Source: DATGMP01 sp035293565
GTDB lineage: Bacteria; Pseudomonadota; Alphaproteobacteria; BOG-932; Roseiterribacteraceae
Reading direction: 5' to 3'
DNA length: 64,000 bases
NCBI GenBank assembly: GCA_035293565.1
Contig: DATGMP010000149.1
Span: forward strand, 50,157-114,156
Positions 25,452 through 34,116 of the stretch are shown piece after piece. The notes under the pieces are model-generated. The model did not search any database. It saw only the letters and a program-made list of their open reading frames with translations, and was not told the origin of the DNA. The position numbers were made by a program, and so were the translations under genes. How positions within the stretch are numbered: the stretch's first letter is position 1; every line of letters begins with the position of its first letter.

Positions 25452-26267
25452 ATGTCCTCAACGGAATCACCGGTTCTCCTGGACCTGTCGCAGGGCGTCG
25501 CCACCATCACGCTCAACCGGCCGCAGGTGCTGAATGCGCTCAACAATTCGATGTCGGATCAGCTGATCGATGCGCTAACCAGGCTCGAAAATGATCCTGC
25601 GGCGCGCGTGATCGTAATCCGCGGCGCTGGCGACGCCTTCATGGCGGGCGGCGACATCGGTTATTTCCATCAGAAGCTGGGCGAGCATGCGGCCGACAAG
25701 AACAGCTTCAAACCCGTTATTCGCGCCATGGTCGGCCGGGCGCAACAGACGGCACTCGCGGTGCGCCAGATGCCGAAGCCGGTGATCGCCAGCATTCATG
25801 GCGGCTGCGCCGGGTTCGGGCTGAGCCTGGCGCTCGCCTGCGATCTCGCCATCGCCGCCGACAATGCCAAATTCACGCTGGCCTATATCCATCTCGCCAC
25901 AACGCCCGATGGCGGCGCCAGCTTTTTCCTGCCGCGCGTCGTGGGACAGAAGCGGGCCGCCGAGATCGCCCTCCTGGGCGACCGCTTCGGGGCGGTCGAC
26001 GCCGAGCGCTGGGGTATCGTGAACAAGGTCGTGCCGTTGGCGGAGCTTCAGGCCGAAACGGCGAAATTGGCGTCGCGGATCGCCCGCGGCCCGACGCTTG
26101 CCTACGGCCGCACCAAAGCGCTCCTCGAAGCCTCGGCCCGCAACAGCCTGGCCGACCAGCTCAACGCCGAGACCGATTCTTTTGCTGCGAGCGCAGTGAC
26201 CGATGATTTCGCCGCCGGCGTTTCTTCCTTCTTGGAAAAAAAGCCGCCCAACTTCACCGGGAAATAG
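25452..26267 (+). CDS. Enoyl-CoA hydratase/isomerase family protein
   Basis: A 271-residue crotonase-fold enzyme acting on acyl-CoA thioesters. The oxyanion-hole strands are GAGDAFMAGGDIGYF near residues 58-72 and IHGGCAGFGLSLALACDLAI near 117-136. LNRPQVLNALNNSM at the N-terminus is typical. In the catalytic region TLAYIHLATTPDGGASFFLP the hydratase glutamates appear replaced (the second Glu is Asp in TPDGG), so isomerase, hydrolase or another crotonase activity is possible. It stands alone and convergent with slt. Confidence 0.87.
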   Translation: MSSTESPVLLDLSQGVATITLNRPQVLNALNNSMSDQLIDALTRLENDPAARVIVIRGAGDAFMAGGDIGYFHQKLGEHAADKNSFKPVIRAMVGRAQQTALAVRQMPKPVIASIHGGCAGFGLSLALACDLAIAADNAKFTLAYIHLATTPDGGASFFLPRVVGQKRAAEIALLGDRFGAVDAERWGIVNKVVPLAELQAETAKLASRIARGPTLAYGRTKALLEASARNSLADQLNAETDSFAASAVTDDFAAGVSSFLEKKPPNFTGK

Positions 26268-26270
26268 CGA

Positions 26271-28280
26271 TCAGCGCATGAGGTCGGTCGTGATCATGTT
26301 GGGCCCGGAGAACTCGTGGGCCTTGCCGATCCTACCCGCGATCACGGCCCGGTAGATCTCGAGATTCTCCATCACCCGCTGCACATAATTGCGCGTCTCG
26401 CCGACATTGATCTTTTCGATCCAGTCGATCGTCTGATCGAGATTTTGTCGCGGATCTCCGTTGTCGCGGAGCCAGCCCGCGACACGTCCGGGGCCCGCAT
26501 TATAAGCAGCGACCGCGAGCACATAGGACCCGCCGAAATGGTCGACCAGGTCGGCCAGATAAGCCGATCCGAGCTCGACATTGCTGCGCGGATCGGTCGT
26601 CAGTAGGGCCAGCTTGTAGCGTTTCATCTTGAGCTTACCGGCAACGGTCTTGGCGGTTCCCGGCATCAGCTGCATCAGCCCGAGCGCCCCCGACGGGCTG
26701 ACCGCGGCCCCGTCGAACAGGCTCTCCTGGCGGATGATGGCGTGGATCAAGGGCGGCTCGGGCGCTCGCGGCACCGGCGCCAGCACGGGATAACCGTCCA
26801 CCAGTACCGGCATGCCGCCCTGCATCAGCTTCTTGGCGACCAGCACCTCCGCGGCGAGCGACTTTGTCACCTTGGCGAGACGCATTGCGAGCAGCGCGTC
26901 CTCCGGCGTGCGGGCAAGCTCGCCGATCCGGCGCACGAAGGGTTCCGCCCGGTTGGCGAGACCGATCGCGTTCAGCACCTCCGCCACTTGGACCAGCTCA
27001 CTGTTGTTAAAAGCGCGTGCCTCGACGCCGGAGGTTGCTGTCGGCTGCTTGGGAAGCTTGAGCCGCGCCGCCGGATCGAGCTTCGCGAGTGCCAGCTGCC
27101 CATAAAATGTGCCGATATAGGCCGCGGCTCGGGAGTAATAGGGCTGCGCGGCAATCCGGTCGCCGAGCGCCTCTTCGGCACGGCCGGCCCAATAGGCTCC
27201 GCGGGACACGCTGATCGGATGATCGACGGTGGCGAGCATCGTCTCGAAATGGCCGAGCGCCGCCTTGGGATCGTTGAGAAACCGAAGCGCGATCCAGCCG
27301 GACAGCCACTCGCCATCGGCGAGGGCCGCGCCGGACGCTTGGCGGTGATCACGCGCCAACCCATAGGCGGTCTTGGCATCGCCGTTTCCGAGCGCACGGC
27401 GAGCGAGAATCGCGCGCTCGTTCCACCAGAGTTCGGGATGGGGCAGGGTGGGCGGCGCCACTGCGAGCAACGCGATTGCTTCGGCGTCGCGATTCTGGCG
27501 CCTCAGCCAGCGCATGCGCTCGTAGAGGATGCCGAGATCGTTCTGCTGCGCCGGCGTCAGGTGAGAAAGCAGGGCTGGCGCCGACGGTTCCTGCGCAGCA
27601 AACGCGATTCGAACCCGCGCGATCGCCTTGGCGTCGGGCGCCAGGTAGGGAAGCACCTGGGCGGCGCCGTCGGTATCGCTTTCCCAGATGAGCCGGTCGG
27701 CGCGCAGCTCGAAGTCGACCGGCCGAAAGATGTCCGCGTAGCGACTCGCAAATTGGACGAGCTGCGGGCCGGTCATGCTGCCGTCGGAGAGAAACTGACG
27801 CGCGGTCGCCTCAGCCTCGGGCTTGCGTCCAGCGGCGAGGAGCGCATCGATGTAGCGCATCGCGCCGGCAGCGCTTTGCCGCGGATTGTGGCTGAACCAT
27901 TCGATGATCGCCGCATTCGACGTCGAATCATTGATCGCTTCCTCGGCCCGCTTTTTGAGCAGACCCTGCGACGGCCAGTCGGGATTCTGCTCGACGAAGC
28001 GGGTGATCTCGCCGAAGTCCGCCGGCGACCCCGGTTCAGTCAGATAGAACCACTCGACGAGCTTCGAGAGAGCCGGTGAGCGGGCGCGCTTGGCGAGCTG
28101 ACCGGCGTCCTCCCATCGCCCGTGATCGATCTGACCCATGATCGCGCGAGCAGTTCCGGCATCGATCTCTCCGGTGGCCGTGGCCGACCAAGCTGGCGCC
28201 GAGAGGGACAGCGCTATCGCCAGGCCGCAGGCGAAGCGGGCCCTCAGCTTGCCGCGTCCGCTTGCCGCGACTAAGTTCAC
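26271..28280 (-). CDS. slt: Soluble lytic murein transglycosylase (Slt family)
   Basis: A protein of about 669 residues that cleaves peptidoglycan glycan strands in the periplasm, forming 1,6-anhydro-muramyl ends. The first 30 residues from a GTG at 28280 form a signal peptide (ARFACGLAIALSLSAPAWSA). A long alpha-superhelical region (about 40-480) is rich in paired helices. The C-terminal catalytic domain has HAIIRQESLFDGAAVSPSGA with the catalytic Glu, GLMQLMPGTAKTVAG, and AVAAYNAGPGRVAGWL. The frame is open upstream over dapA, but those residues are antisense to it and not real. The GTG lacks a good SD. Confidence 0.88.
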   Translation of the reverse strand: MNLVAASGRGKLRARFACGLAIALSLSAPAWSATATGEIDAGTARAIMGQIDHGRWEDAGQLAKRARSPALSKLVEWFYLTEPGSPADFGEITRFVEQNPDWPSQGLLKKRAEEAINDSTSNAAIIEWFSHNPRQSAAGAMRYIDALLAAGRKPEAEATARQFLSDGSMTGPQLVQFASRYADIFRPVDFELRADRLIWESDTDGAAQVLPYLAPDAKAIARVRIAFAAQEPSAPALLSHLTPAQQNDLGILYERMRWLRRQNRDAEAIALLAVAPPTLPHPELWWNERAILARRALGNGDAKTAYGLARDHRQASGAALADGEWLSGWIALRFLNDPKAALGHFETMLATVDHPISVSRGAYWAGRAEEALGDRIAAQPYYSRAAAYIGTFYGQLALAKLDPAARLKLPKQPTATSGVEARAFNNSELVQVAEVLNAIGLANRAEPFVRRIGELARTPEDALLAMRLAKVTKSLAAEVLVAKKLMQGGMPVLVDGYPVLAPVPRAPEPPLIHAIIRQESLFDGAAVSPSGALGLMQLMPGTAKTVAGKLKMKRYKLALLTTDPRSNVELGSAYLADLVDHFGGSYVLAVAAYNAGPGRVAGWLRDNGDPRQNLDQTIDWIEKINVGETRNYVQRVMENLEIYRAVIAGRIGKAHEFSGPNMITTDLMR

Positions 28281-28313
28281 GGCGATCGGAGCGCCTGCTC
28301 CTTGGAGGATCGC

Positions 28314-29189
28314 ATGTTTGCCGGATCGATTACGGCGCTCGTCACCCCGTTTGCGAACGGCCGGATCGACGAAGCTGCCTTTCAGCGCTTTGTCGAGTGG
28401 CAGGTCGCGCAGGGATCGCATGGGCTCGTACCCTGCGGCTCGACCGGCGAATCGGCGACTCTCTCTCATGCCGAACATGAGCGGGTCATCAGGCTTTGTG
28501 TCGAGGCAGCCGCTCGCCGGGTCCCCGTGATCGCCGGTACCGGCTCCAATTCGACCGACGAGGCGGTGAGCCTCACGCGCAGCGCCAAGGAAAGCGGCGC
28601 GGACGCCGCGCTGGTGGTGACGCCATACTACAACAAGCCCACGCAAGAAGGCCTGTACCTGCATTATAAGAAGATCCACGACTCAGTAGAGATACCGATC
28701 ATCATCTACAACATCCCGGGCCGGACCGGAATCGATATGACCGTCGACACGATGGCGCGACTGGCCGAATTGCCGCGGATCGTGGGCGTGAAGGACGCGA
28801 CGACCGATCTCACCCGGCCGGCCAGGACCCGGGCGAAGATCGGCCCGGATTTCTGCCAACTCTCCGGGGAGGATCCGACCGCTGCCGCTTTTCTGGCCGA
28901 AGGCGGACATGGCGTGATCTCGGTCACCGCCAATGTCGCGCCGCGCGTCTCGGCGGAGTTGCAGAACGCCTGGAAGCGCGGCGACTTCAAGACGGTCGGC
29001 GAGTTGCGGGATCTCCTGACGCCGCTCAATGCCGCGCTGTTCGTCGAAGTCAACCCGATCCCTGTGAAATATGCGGTGAGCTTGCTCGGCTTCTCGACGC
29101 CCGCGCTCAGATTGCCGCTGACGGAAGCGACGGAAGCCACCAAGCGCAGAGTCGAGCAGGCGATGCGCGACGTCAAGGTGCTGAACTAG
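28314..29189 (+). CDS. dapA: 4-hydroxy-tetrahydrodipicolinate synthase
   Basis: A 291-residue class I aldolase condensing pyruvate with aspartate semialdehyde, the first committed step to lysine and diaminopimelate. Seen are FAGSITALVTPFANGRIDEA at the start, PCGSTGESATLSHAEH with the catalytic Thr pair, VTPYYNKPTQEGLYLHYK with the catalytic Tyr, and RIVGVKDATTDLTR with the Schiff-base Lys near 162. ATG 28314 has GGAGG 5 nt upstream. It lies only 33 nt from the divergent slt start and 5 nt ahead of smpB. Confidence 0.96.
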   Translation: MFAGSITALVTPFANGRIDEAAFQRFVEWQVAQGSHGLVPCGSTGESATLSHAEHERVIRLCVEAAARRVPVIAGTGSNSTDEAVSLTRSAKESGADAALVVTPYYNKPTQEGLYLHYKKIHDSVEIPIIIYNIPGRTGIDMTVDTMARLAELPRIVGVKDATTDLTRPARTRAKIGPDFCQLSGEDPTAAAFLAEGGHGVISVTANVAPRVSAELQNAWKRGDFKTVGELRDLLTPLNAALFVEVNPIPVKYAVSLLGFSTPALRLPLTEATEATKRRVEQAMRDVKVLN

Positions 29190-29194
29190 CAATC

Positions 29195-29671
29195 ATGGCT
29201 TCGGCCGGATCGGACACGGGTCGGACGGCGGCGCAAAACCGTCGCGCGCGGCACGATTACTTCATTGACGCGACGATGGAGGCGGGCATCGTGCTGACCG
29301 GCACCGAGGTCAAGTCGCTGCGGTCCGGGCAGGCGAGCATCAATGAAGCATATGCGGGCGAGAAGGACGGCGAGCTGTTCCTGCTGAACGCGCACATCCC
29401 CGAATATACGCAGGCTCACAAGCTGCTGCAGCATGAGGTGCGCCGGCCGCGCAAGCTGCTGCTGCATCGTCGCGAGCTCGGCAAGCTTCTGGGCGCGATT
29501 CGTCGGGAGGGCGTGACCATCGTGCCGCTCTCGGTCTATTTCAATCCGCGCGGCGTCGCAAAGGTCCAGCTGGGGCTGGCGCGCGGCAAGCGCAAAGCGG
29601 ACAAGCGCGAGGCCGAGAAGACTCGCGACTGGCAGGTCGAAAAGGCGCGGCTGATGCGGAACAGGGGCTGA
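29195..29671 (+). CDS. smpB: SsrA-binding protein
   Basis: A 158-residue partner of tmRNA in trans-translation, rescuing stalled ribosomes. Core features are NRRARHDYFIDATMEAGIVL, TGTEVKSLRSGQASINEAYA near residues 37-56, RPRKLLLHRRELGKLLGAI, and the basic C-terminal tail RGKRKADKREAEKTRDWQVE. The length is standard. It follows dapA at 5 nt, the usual alphaproteobacterial order. The stop is immediately followed by the GTG start of the next gene. The tmRNA gene itself is not in the window. Confidence 0.96.
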   Translation: MASAGSDTGRTAAQNRRARHDYFIDATMEAGIVLTGTEVKSLRSGQASINEAYAGEKDGELFLLNAHIPEYTQAHKLLQHEVRRPRKLLLHRRELGKLLGAIRREGVTIVPLSVYFNPRGVAKVQLGLARGKRKADKREAEKTRDWQVEKARLMRNRG

Positions 29672-30700
29672 GTGTCCGGTCCGCTCGGGACTCTCGCCAG
29701 GGGTCTTCTCCTCGCTGTGCTGACCTGGGCATCGGCAGTTGCCGCTCCGCCATCCAAACGGCTGGAGCAGATTGAATCCCGCGGCTATCTCGTCTGCGGC
29801 ATCGAGCCCGGCATTGCCGGTTTCGCGATCGACCGAGGCGGCCGACGTTTTGCCGGCTTTGACATAGACATCTGTCGGGCGGTCGCAGCGGCGATCCTAG
29901 GGAATGCCGACAAGGTGCGATTCGTCCGGGTGGAGACGGTCAAGCAGTTTCTACAATCGCCCGACATTGATCTGGTTGCGCGGCGGCTGACCTGGACGCT
30001 TACCCGCGAGGGCGGTAACGGGCTGTTGTTCGGGCCGATCACCTTCTATGACGGCCAAGGCTTCATGGTCCCGAACAACCGGGGTGTGACAAAACCGGAG
30101 GATCTTGCCGGACAGGCAATTTGCGTTCAGGCGGGAGAGGGGCAGGAAGCGAATCTCGCGCGCTGGGCGACGCGCAAAGGCCTCGCGATCCGCGAGATCG
30201 TGTTCACGAGCCAGGTCGAAATCGAGCGAGCCGTCTTCGACGGTCGCTGCGCCGCATACTCAGCCGATATCACGATGCTCGCCTCCGAGCGCCTTCGCGC
30301 TCCCAACCCGGACGATTGGGCGATACTTTCCGAGATGATCTCGAAGGAGCCTCTAGCGCCGCTGATACGGGCTGGAGACGACGGATTCTTCGAGATCGTG
30401 CGCTGGACGATTTTCGCCCTGATAGACGCCGAGGAGCTGGGCGTGTCATCGCACAATGTTGCGGCGATGCGGACAACGAGCACCGACCCGAACGTCAGGA
30501 GCTTGCTCGGCCTCGTGCCCGGAACGGGCAAGGCCCTTGGTCTACGGGAGGGCTGGGTTTCGGATGTGATCGGACAGGTCGGAAATTACGGCGAGATGTT
30601 CGACCGCAATGTCGGGTCAGGCAGCCCCGTGCATCTGGATCGCAGGTTGAACAATCTATGGACCCAAGGCGGTCTGCTCTACGCGCCGCCTTTCAGATGA
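29672..30700 (+). CDS. Amino-acid ABC transporter substrate-binding protein, AapJ-like, orphan
   Basis: A 342-residue periplasmic binding protein of the general L-amino-acid (AapJ/BztA) group. The signal peptide is GTLARGLLLAVLTWASAVA. Binding-protein segments are LEQIESRGYLVCGIEPGIAG, FAGFDIDICRAVAAAILG and DLAGQAICVQAGEGQE, with ISKEPLAPLIRAGDDGFFEI and a C-terminal half like AapJ. No permease or ATPase genes adjoin it. The GTG start follows the smpB stop with zero gap, so it depends on smpB translation. It may serve transport genes elsewhere or act as a sensor. Confidence 0.82.
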   Translation: MSGPLGTLARGLLLAVLTWASAVAAPPSKRLEQIESRGYLVCGIEPGIAGFAIDRGGRRFAGFDIDICRAVAAAILGNADKVRFVRVETVKQFLQSPDIDLVARRLTWTLTREGGNGLLFGPITFYDGQGFMVPNNRGVTKPEDLAGQAICVQAGEGQEANLARWATRKGLAIREIVFTSQVEIERAVFDGRCAAYSADITMLASERLRAPNPDDWAILSEMISKEPLAPLIRAGDDGFFEIVRWTIFALIDAEELGVSSHNVAAMRTTSTDPNVRSLLGLVPGTGKALGLREGWVSDVIGQVGNYGEMFDRNVGSGSPVHLDRRLNNLWTQGGLLYAPPFR

Positions 30701-30703
30701 GAC

Positions 30704-31135
30704 TCAGCTGCTCTTGTCCTTGGCGAGGACGAAGTCGATCTCGTAGGTGCCGTCAGCCTTCGCGGGCACTCTCGGCTGGTTAACCTGGCTGTAGCCCTTC
30801 TTGTTGATCGCGATCGAGATCTGGCTGGGGTCGACCTTCTCGCCAATATCCTTGATCTGCGCGCCGATGTCCGGGCTGCGATAGTGGCCGGGGCTGTCAT
30901 TGTCGAAGGGAAAGGTGAGGCCGAGATCCTTCACCGACACCGTGACCTGGGCGTTGTCGATGTAGTTGCCGTCGGTATCCTTGATGTGGCCGAAATAGAC
31001 CAGGTCGACCTTTCCGTGCTCGGGCGCCGGCAGGAAGAACTCGCCGCCATTGGCCCAGGCGATTCCAGAAGCTGCCAACGCTGCGCCGAACACCGCCCCT
31101 GCCATTGACGTGGCCCGCATCGAGTTTCGCTTCAT
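30704..31135 (-). CDS. Secreted beta-sandwich-like protein of unknown function
   Basis: A 143-residue exported protein. The signal peptide MKRNSMRATSMAGAVFGAAL runs to about IAWA, and the mature part begins NGGEFFLPAPEHGKVDLVYF. It contains alternating strands with KDTDGNYIDNAQVTVSVKDL and PGHYRSPDIGAQIKDIGEKV, resembling carboxypeptidase-regulatory or transthyretin-like folds. No cysteines or obvious metal sites. ATG 31135 follows GGGGAGGACGGGA; a GTG-type start 27 nt upstream is less likely. It is the last gene of a five-gene run with a cytochrome c and two membrane proteins. Confidence 0.7.
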   Translation of the reverse strand: MKRNSMRATSMAGAVFGAALAASGIAWANGGEFFLPAPEHGKVDLVYFGHIKDTDGNYIDNAQVTVSVKDLGLTFPFDNDSPGHYRSPDIGAQIKDIGEKVDPSQISIAINKKGYSQVNQPRVPAKADGTYEIDFVLAKDKSS

Positions 31136-31231
31136 TCCCGTCCTCCCCAAATGAGCCCACATAGCAGCAGGACCACCGGCTCCACGTCAAGAATTGGGCA
31201 GGTTTCTTCCCGCTTCAAGAGCTTAAGTTGT

Positions 31232-31546
31232 TCAAACGAACCAGCGCTTTTCGTAGACCAGCACCGCCAGAAGCACGAGTCCCGGAACCAGCCAAGCGAG
31301 ATAAGGGGGAAATTTGCCGCCCAGGCTCTTGGGCACGAGCAACGCAGCAGGAAGGCTGACCAGCAGGGCAATCGCGATCCAGCCATACCAGGAGATGGGC
31401 GGCCCGGCGTTCTTCGGTTGGCTGTCGATGTGGAACTCGCCGATCAGCGGATAGTACTTGAACAGCGCCACATTGAAATAGAAGCAAAGCGTGTAGACGA
31501 TCACGAATAGCGACGAGAAAACGATCGCCGAACCGAGGCTCTTCAT
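31232..31546 (-). CDS. Small three-helix membrane protein
   Basis: A 104-residue inner-membrane protein with three hydrophobic segments: AIVFSSLFVIVYTLCFYFNV (about 7-26), WYGWIAIALLVSLPAALLVP (about 53-72) and YLAWLVPGLVLLAVLVYEKR (about 82-101). No family recognised and no histidine within the helices, so it is unlikely to bind haem alone. Its start overlaps the stop of the upstream membrane gene by one nucleotide (TGATG), meaning tight coupling and probably a shared complex. Confidence 0.7.
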   Translation of the reverse strand: MKSLGSAIVFSSLFVIVYTLCFYFNVALFKYYPLIGEFHIDSQPKNAGPPISWYGWIAIALLVSLPAALLVPKSLGGKFPPYLAWLVPGLVLLAVLVYEKRWFV

Positions 31547-32013
31547 CAGGTGAACCCCTTGATGTTATTTAGAATATGCCCAACCAAAAAATTCCACCAG
31601 ACGAGGAAGGCCAGGATCCAGGTGACGTATTTTCGGGCGGTTAGGTGAGCGGCGCCCGACGATTGGCGCCAGAGAAACCAATAGGCGGGGAGCAGGCCCA
31701 AACCGATCGCCGCCAGATGCTCCTTGATTTCGAAGATTCCGTTGGCGGCACGGAGGTTCAGATCCTCGAGCGTGCTGCGGATGTCGAGCCTGTATTGGGG
31801 GTAAAGAAGCGCGCCGCCGATGCTCGTCACGATGAACAGGATAACGATCGCATTGGTGTAGCTAGCACCGCTGACGCTGCGGAACTTGGTAACGAAATTG
31901 CGTTGGCCGGCCGGTATGGGCACAGCCTTGGCAACACTCAAGGCCTGGTGGGTGATGGCCCCCAAGAGCGCCACCGCCAGCAGCCCATGGACAATCAGCA
32001 AAGCAACAATCAT
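31546..32013 (-). CDS. Membrane protein with histidines in two helices, unknown function
   Basis: A 155-residue inner-membrane protein with four hydrophobic segments. Helix 1 is LLIVHGLLAVALLGAITHQA, helix 2 YTNAIVILFIVTSIGGALLY, helix 3 in EIKEHLAAIGLGLLPAYWFL, helix 4 YVTWILAFLVWWNFLVGHIL. Histidines in helices 1, 3 and 4 could ligate haem b, which is inference. Between helices 2 and 3 is RLDIRSTLEDLNLRAANGIF. The start at 32013 gives a compact protein; a start 27 nt earlier is possible. Located between a cytochrome c gene and a small membrane gene. Confidence 0.7.
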   Translation of the reverse strand: MIVALLIVHGLLAVALLGAITHQALSVAKAVPIPAGQRNFVTKFRSVSGASYTNAIVILFIVTSIGGALLYPQYRLDIRSTLEDLNLRAANGIFEIKEHLAAIGLGLLPAYWFLWRQSSGAAHLTARKYVTWILAFLVWWNFLVGHILNNIKGFT

Positions 32014-32078
32014 GGCGGACGTCCCCTTCCGCGAACTCACTGCAACCTAGCGTTCGACTCACCGACGGGAAAGTCGTT

Positions 32079-32570
32079 TCAGCGGGGTGCGAAGGTCTGG
32101 TCCGGAAAGGCGGAGCCGGACGGGACGCGGATTACGATGAAATCGTGTCTCGCGGCGCGATGGCATTGGTTGCAAGCTTCAGTGAGCTCGTCGAACCCTT
32201 TGCCGAAGGCGGCCGCATCCTGTTTGGTGATTGCTTGGTCGACGCTAGCGAGCTTGGGTTTGAGCAGTCCGTCGACCATCTTCCCGATCGGCAAATCGTG
32301 CCAAACGCCTTGGTACGTCGTCACATCCTCAAAGGTTTCACGCAGTTCGTTCGCTTCGTAGGCGGCCAACGGCCAATTGCCCACGCTTCCCGCTTGCCAC
32401 AGTTTGATGTGGTGGGGCTGGACATAGGCGGTCATGAAGTCGCCGAGGCCAGGCGCGTAGGGTTCCGGAGATTTTGCCATGGTTTCGCCCTGAGTTTCTC
32501 CGCCTCGCGAAATGTCGCTCACGGCAAAAGCGATCAGAGCCAAGCCGACACCTGTTACCAGTCCCCGCAT
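32079..32570 (-). CDS. Periplasmic c-type cytochrome with C-terminal CxxCH
   Basis: A 163-residue exported protein. The hydrophobic N-terminus MRGLVTGVGLALIAFAVSDI is a signal sequence or anchor. One haem c site lies near the C-terminus, in DELTEACNQCHRAARHDFIV (about residue 133-138). The preceding region is helical (GNWPLAAYEANELRETFEDV and KLASVDQAITKQDAAAFGKG), resembling the four-helix class II cytochrome layout. It probably shuttles electrons for the neighbouring membrane proteins or the Tat-exported flavoenzyme. The partner is not known. Confidence 0.78.
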   Translation of the reverse strand: MRGLVTGVGLALIAFAVSDISRGGETQGETMAKSPEPYAPGLGDFMTAYVQPHHIKLWQAGSVGNWPLAAYEANELRETFEDVTTYQGVWHDLPIGKMVDGLLKPKLASVDQAITKQDAAAFGKGFDELTEACNQCHRAARHDFIVIRVPSGSAFPDQTFAPR

Positions 32571-32596
32571 CTCCCCTCCTTCGACCCCATGGCCCG

Positions 32597-34024
32597 TTAC
32601 TTTGCCCTCAATATCTCATTGGCCACCCGCTCGGCCGACTCAAGCGCCCCTTCCATCCAACCCATCCATGGCGATGTGTGCTCTCCGGCGAAATGGAGCC
32701 GATCCTCGGGCGCTGCGATATGCGGCGTCAACGCGGTCATTTGGCCCGGGCGGAAAATGGCGAAGGCGCCGCGCGACCATCGTGAATTTGCCCAGCGGTG
32801 GACGACGCCGCGCTCGAATTGACTTCTGATCGAAGGGAAGGTCACCGACGCAAGGTCAAGGCCATAACCTATGGCCGCGTCCTCGTTCATGGTGAGGGCA
32901 TGGCGACCAGCTTCGCCGGCGGCCGTGGCTCCCAAGATTCCGGAAGGCGCCGAGACTTCGTAGGCGGCGTCCCATAGTTCGACGGGCTGGTCGGTGCGGG
33001 AGGCTCCGTTCAGCCCTTCCGAATGCCAAAAGCGGCTGCGGCACTCGAAGAGGAAACGAGTGCCGGGGAAATAGCCGATATCCCGGATCGCGCGGCGTTT
33101 TTCCGGCGCGAGCGGAGGATCGATCGACATGTCGCGCAGCACCGAGAAGGGCAGGGTCACGACGACCGTGCCGGCCGAGACCGTGCGGAGTGCTCCGCCG
33201 TCGAGGTAGGTGACGCGAAATCCGCCCTGGGCTCGATCGATCGCCATTGCGGGTGTCCCGAAACGGATCGAATCCCTGAGTTCCGAAGCCATGGCCCGCG
33301 GCAGCGCATCCATGCCTTGCGCAATCTTGTAGTAAGTTCGCGCGCCCCGGTGGAGCGCTACCTGGCGCAGAACATAGAGGGCCGACAGATCGCTCGCGTC
33401 ACCACCCAGCGTCATGAGCGTGACCGCCGCCGAAGATGCGCCCCGCGATTTTAACCAGTCCGGCCAGGTCTGGCGATCGATGGCCGCCCAGCCCGCACGA
33501 TCGGCAGGGGAAATCGCCGGGTCGCCAAACTCAGCCGGAATGTCCGTCACATAGCGGTCGAGCAAAGCAGCTGGGTCGAGGCCGCGCTCGTTCTCATGGA
33601 GATCGAGATTGGCGAATGCTCTGCGGGGATCCTCGGTGGAGGCGATCCGGTGGCTGCCGACAACGCTGAGTGAGGCGCCGTTTGCCGGCGTGAAGGGGAG
33701 GAGCGTCAGGCCGTAGTTGCGGACCGAGGCGAGGACACGCCTGTGCGCGCTGGAGATACGCATCGCCCCAGCCTCGGCATGAAGCCCCTGCTCGAAGGGG
33801 GCCCGGATGGTGCGGACGCGTCCCCCCGGCTCCTTACGCCCTTCGAGGATCGTGACACTGAGCCCCGCCGTTTTCAGAAGCTGGGCCGTGCGCAGCCCGG
33901 CCAGCCCGGCACCGAGGATCACCACATGCTCGCCGGCGCTAGGCGGCGGGCGGGCATTAGCGAGCGCAATGGGAGCGGCCAGCGAGATCCCGAGAAACCT
34001 TCTGCGGTCTAAGGGGCTAAACAT
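32597..34024 (-). CDS. Tat-exported flavin amine oxidase-family protein
   Basis: A 475-residue FAD-dependent oxidoreductase of the monoamine oxidase/phytoene-desaturase-like family. The N-terminus SPLDRRRFLGISLAAPIALA looks like a twin-arginine signal, so it would fold with FAD before export. The dinucleotide motif VVILGAGLAGLRTAQLL is at about residues 32-48, then LEGRKEPGGRVRTIR. The C-terminal FAD motif is LHFAGEHTSPWMGWMEGALE with SAERVAN. Oxidation of an amine or similar in the periplasm is likely; the substrate is unknown. A GTG 12 nt upstream is an alternative start. It heads the five-gene redox run. Confidence 0.82.
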   Translation of the reverse strand: MFSPLDRRRFLGISLAAPIALANARPPPSAGEHVVILGAGLAGLRTAQLLKTAGLSVTILEGRKEPGGRVRTIRAPFEQGLHAEAGAMRISSAHRRVLASVRNYGLTLLPFTPANGASLSVVGSHRIASTEDPRRAFANLDLHENERGLDPAALLDRYVTDIPAEFGDPAISPADRAGWAAIDRQTWPDWLKSRGASSAAVTLMTLGGDASDLSALYVLRQVALHRGARTYYKIAQGMDALPRAMASELRDSIRFGTPAMAIDRAQGGFRVTYLDGGALRTVSAGTVVVTLPFSVLRDMSIDPPLAPEKRRAIRDIGYFPGTRFLFECRSRFWHSEGLNGASRTDQPVELWDAAYEVSAPSGILGATAAGEAGRHALTMNEDAAIGYGLDLASVTFPSIRSQFERGVVHRWANSRWSRGAFAIFRPGQMTALTPHIAAPEDRLHFAGEHTSPWMGWMEGALESAERVANEILRAK

Positions 34025-34116
34025 GATCCTCGACACACCCGCGGATCGCCATGCCCGTGCCTGTTACGGGCGTTCGAGCGAAACGGCTGGATCGAACGGT
34101 ATCGGTGCGCCGCGGC

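Noticed and set aside
28281..28679. N-terminal extension of Slt over dapA
   Set aside because: This stretch is antisense to the well-conserved dapA N-terminus and lacks lytic-transglycosylase features.
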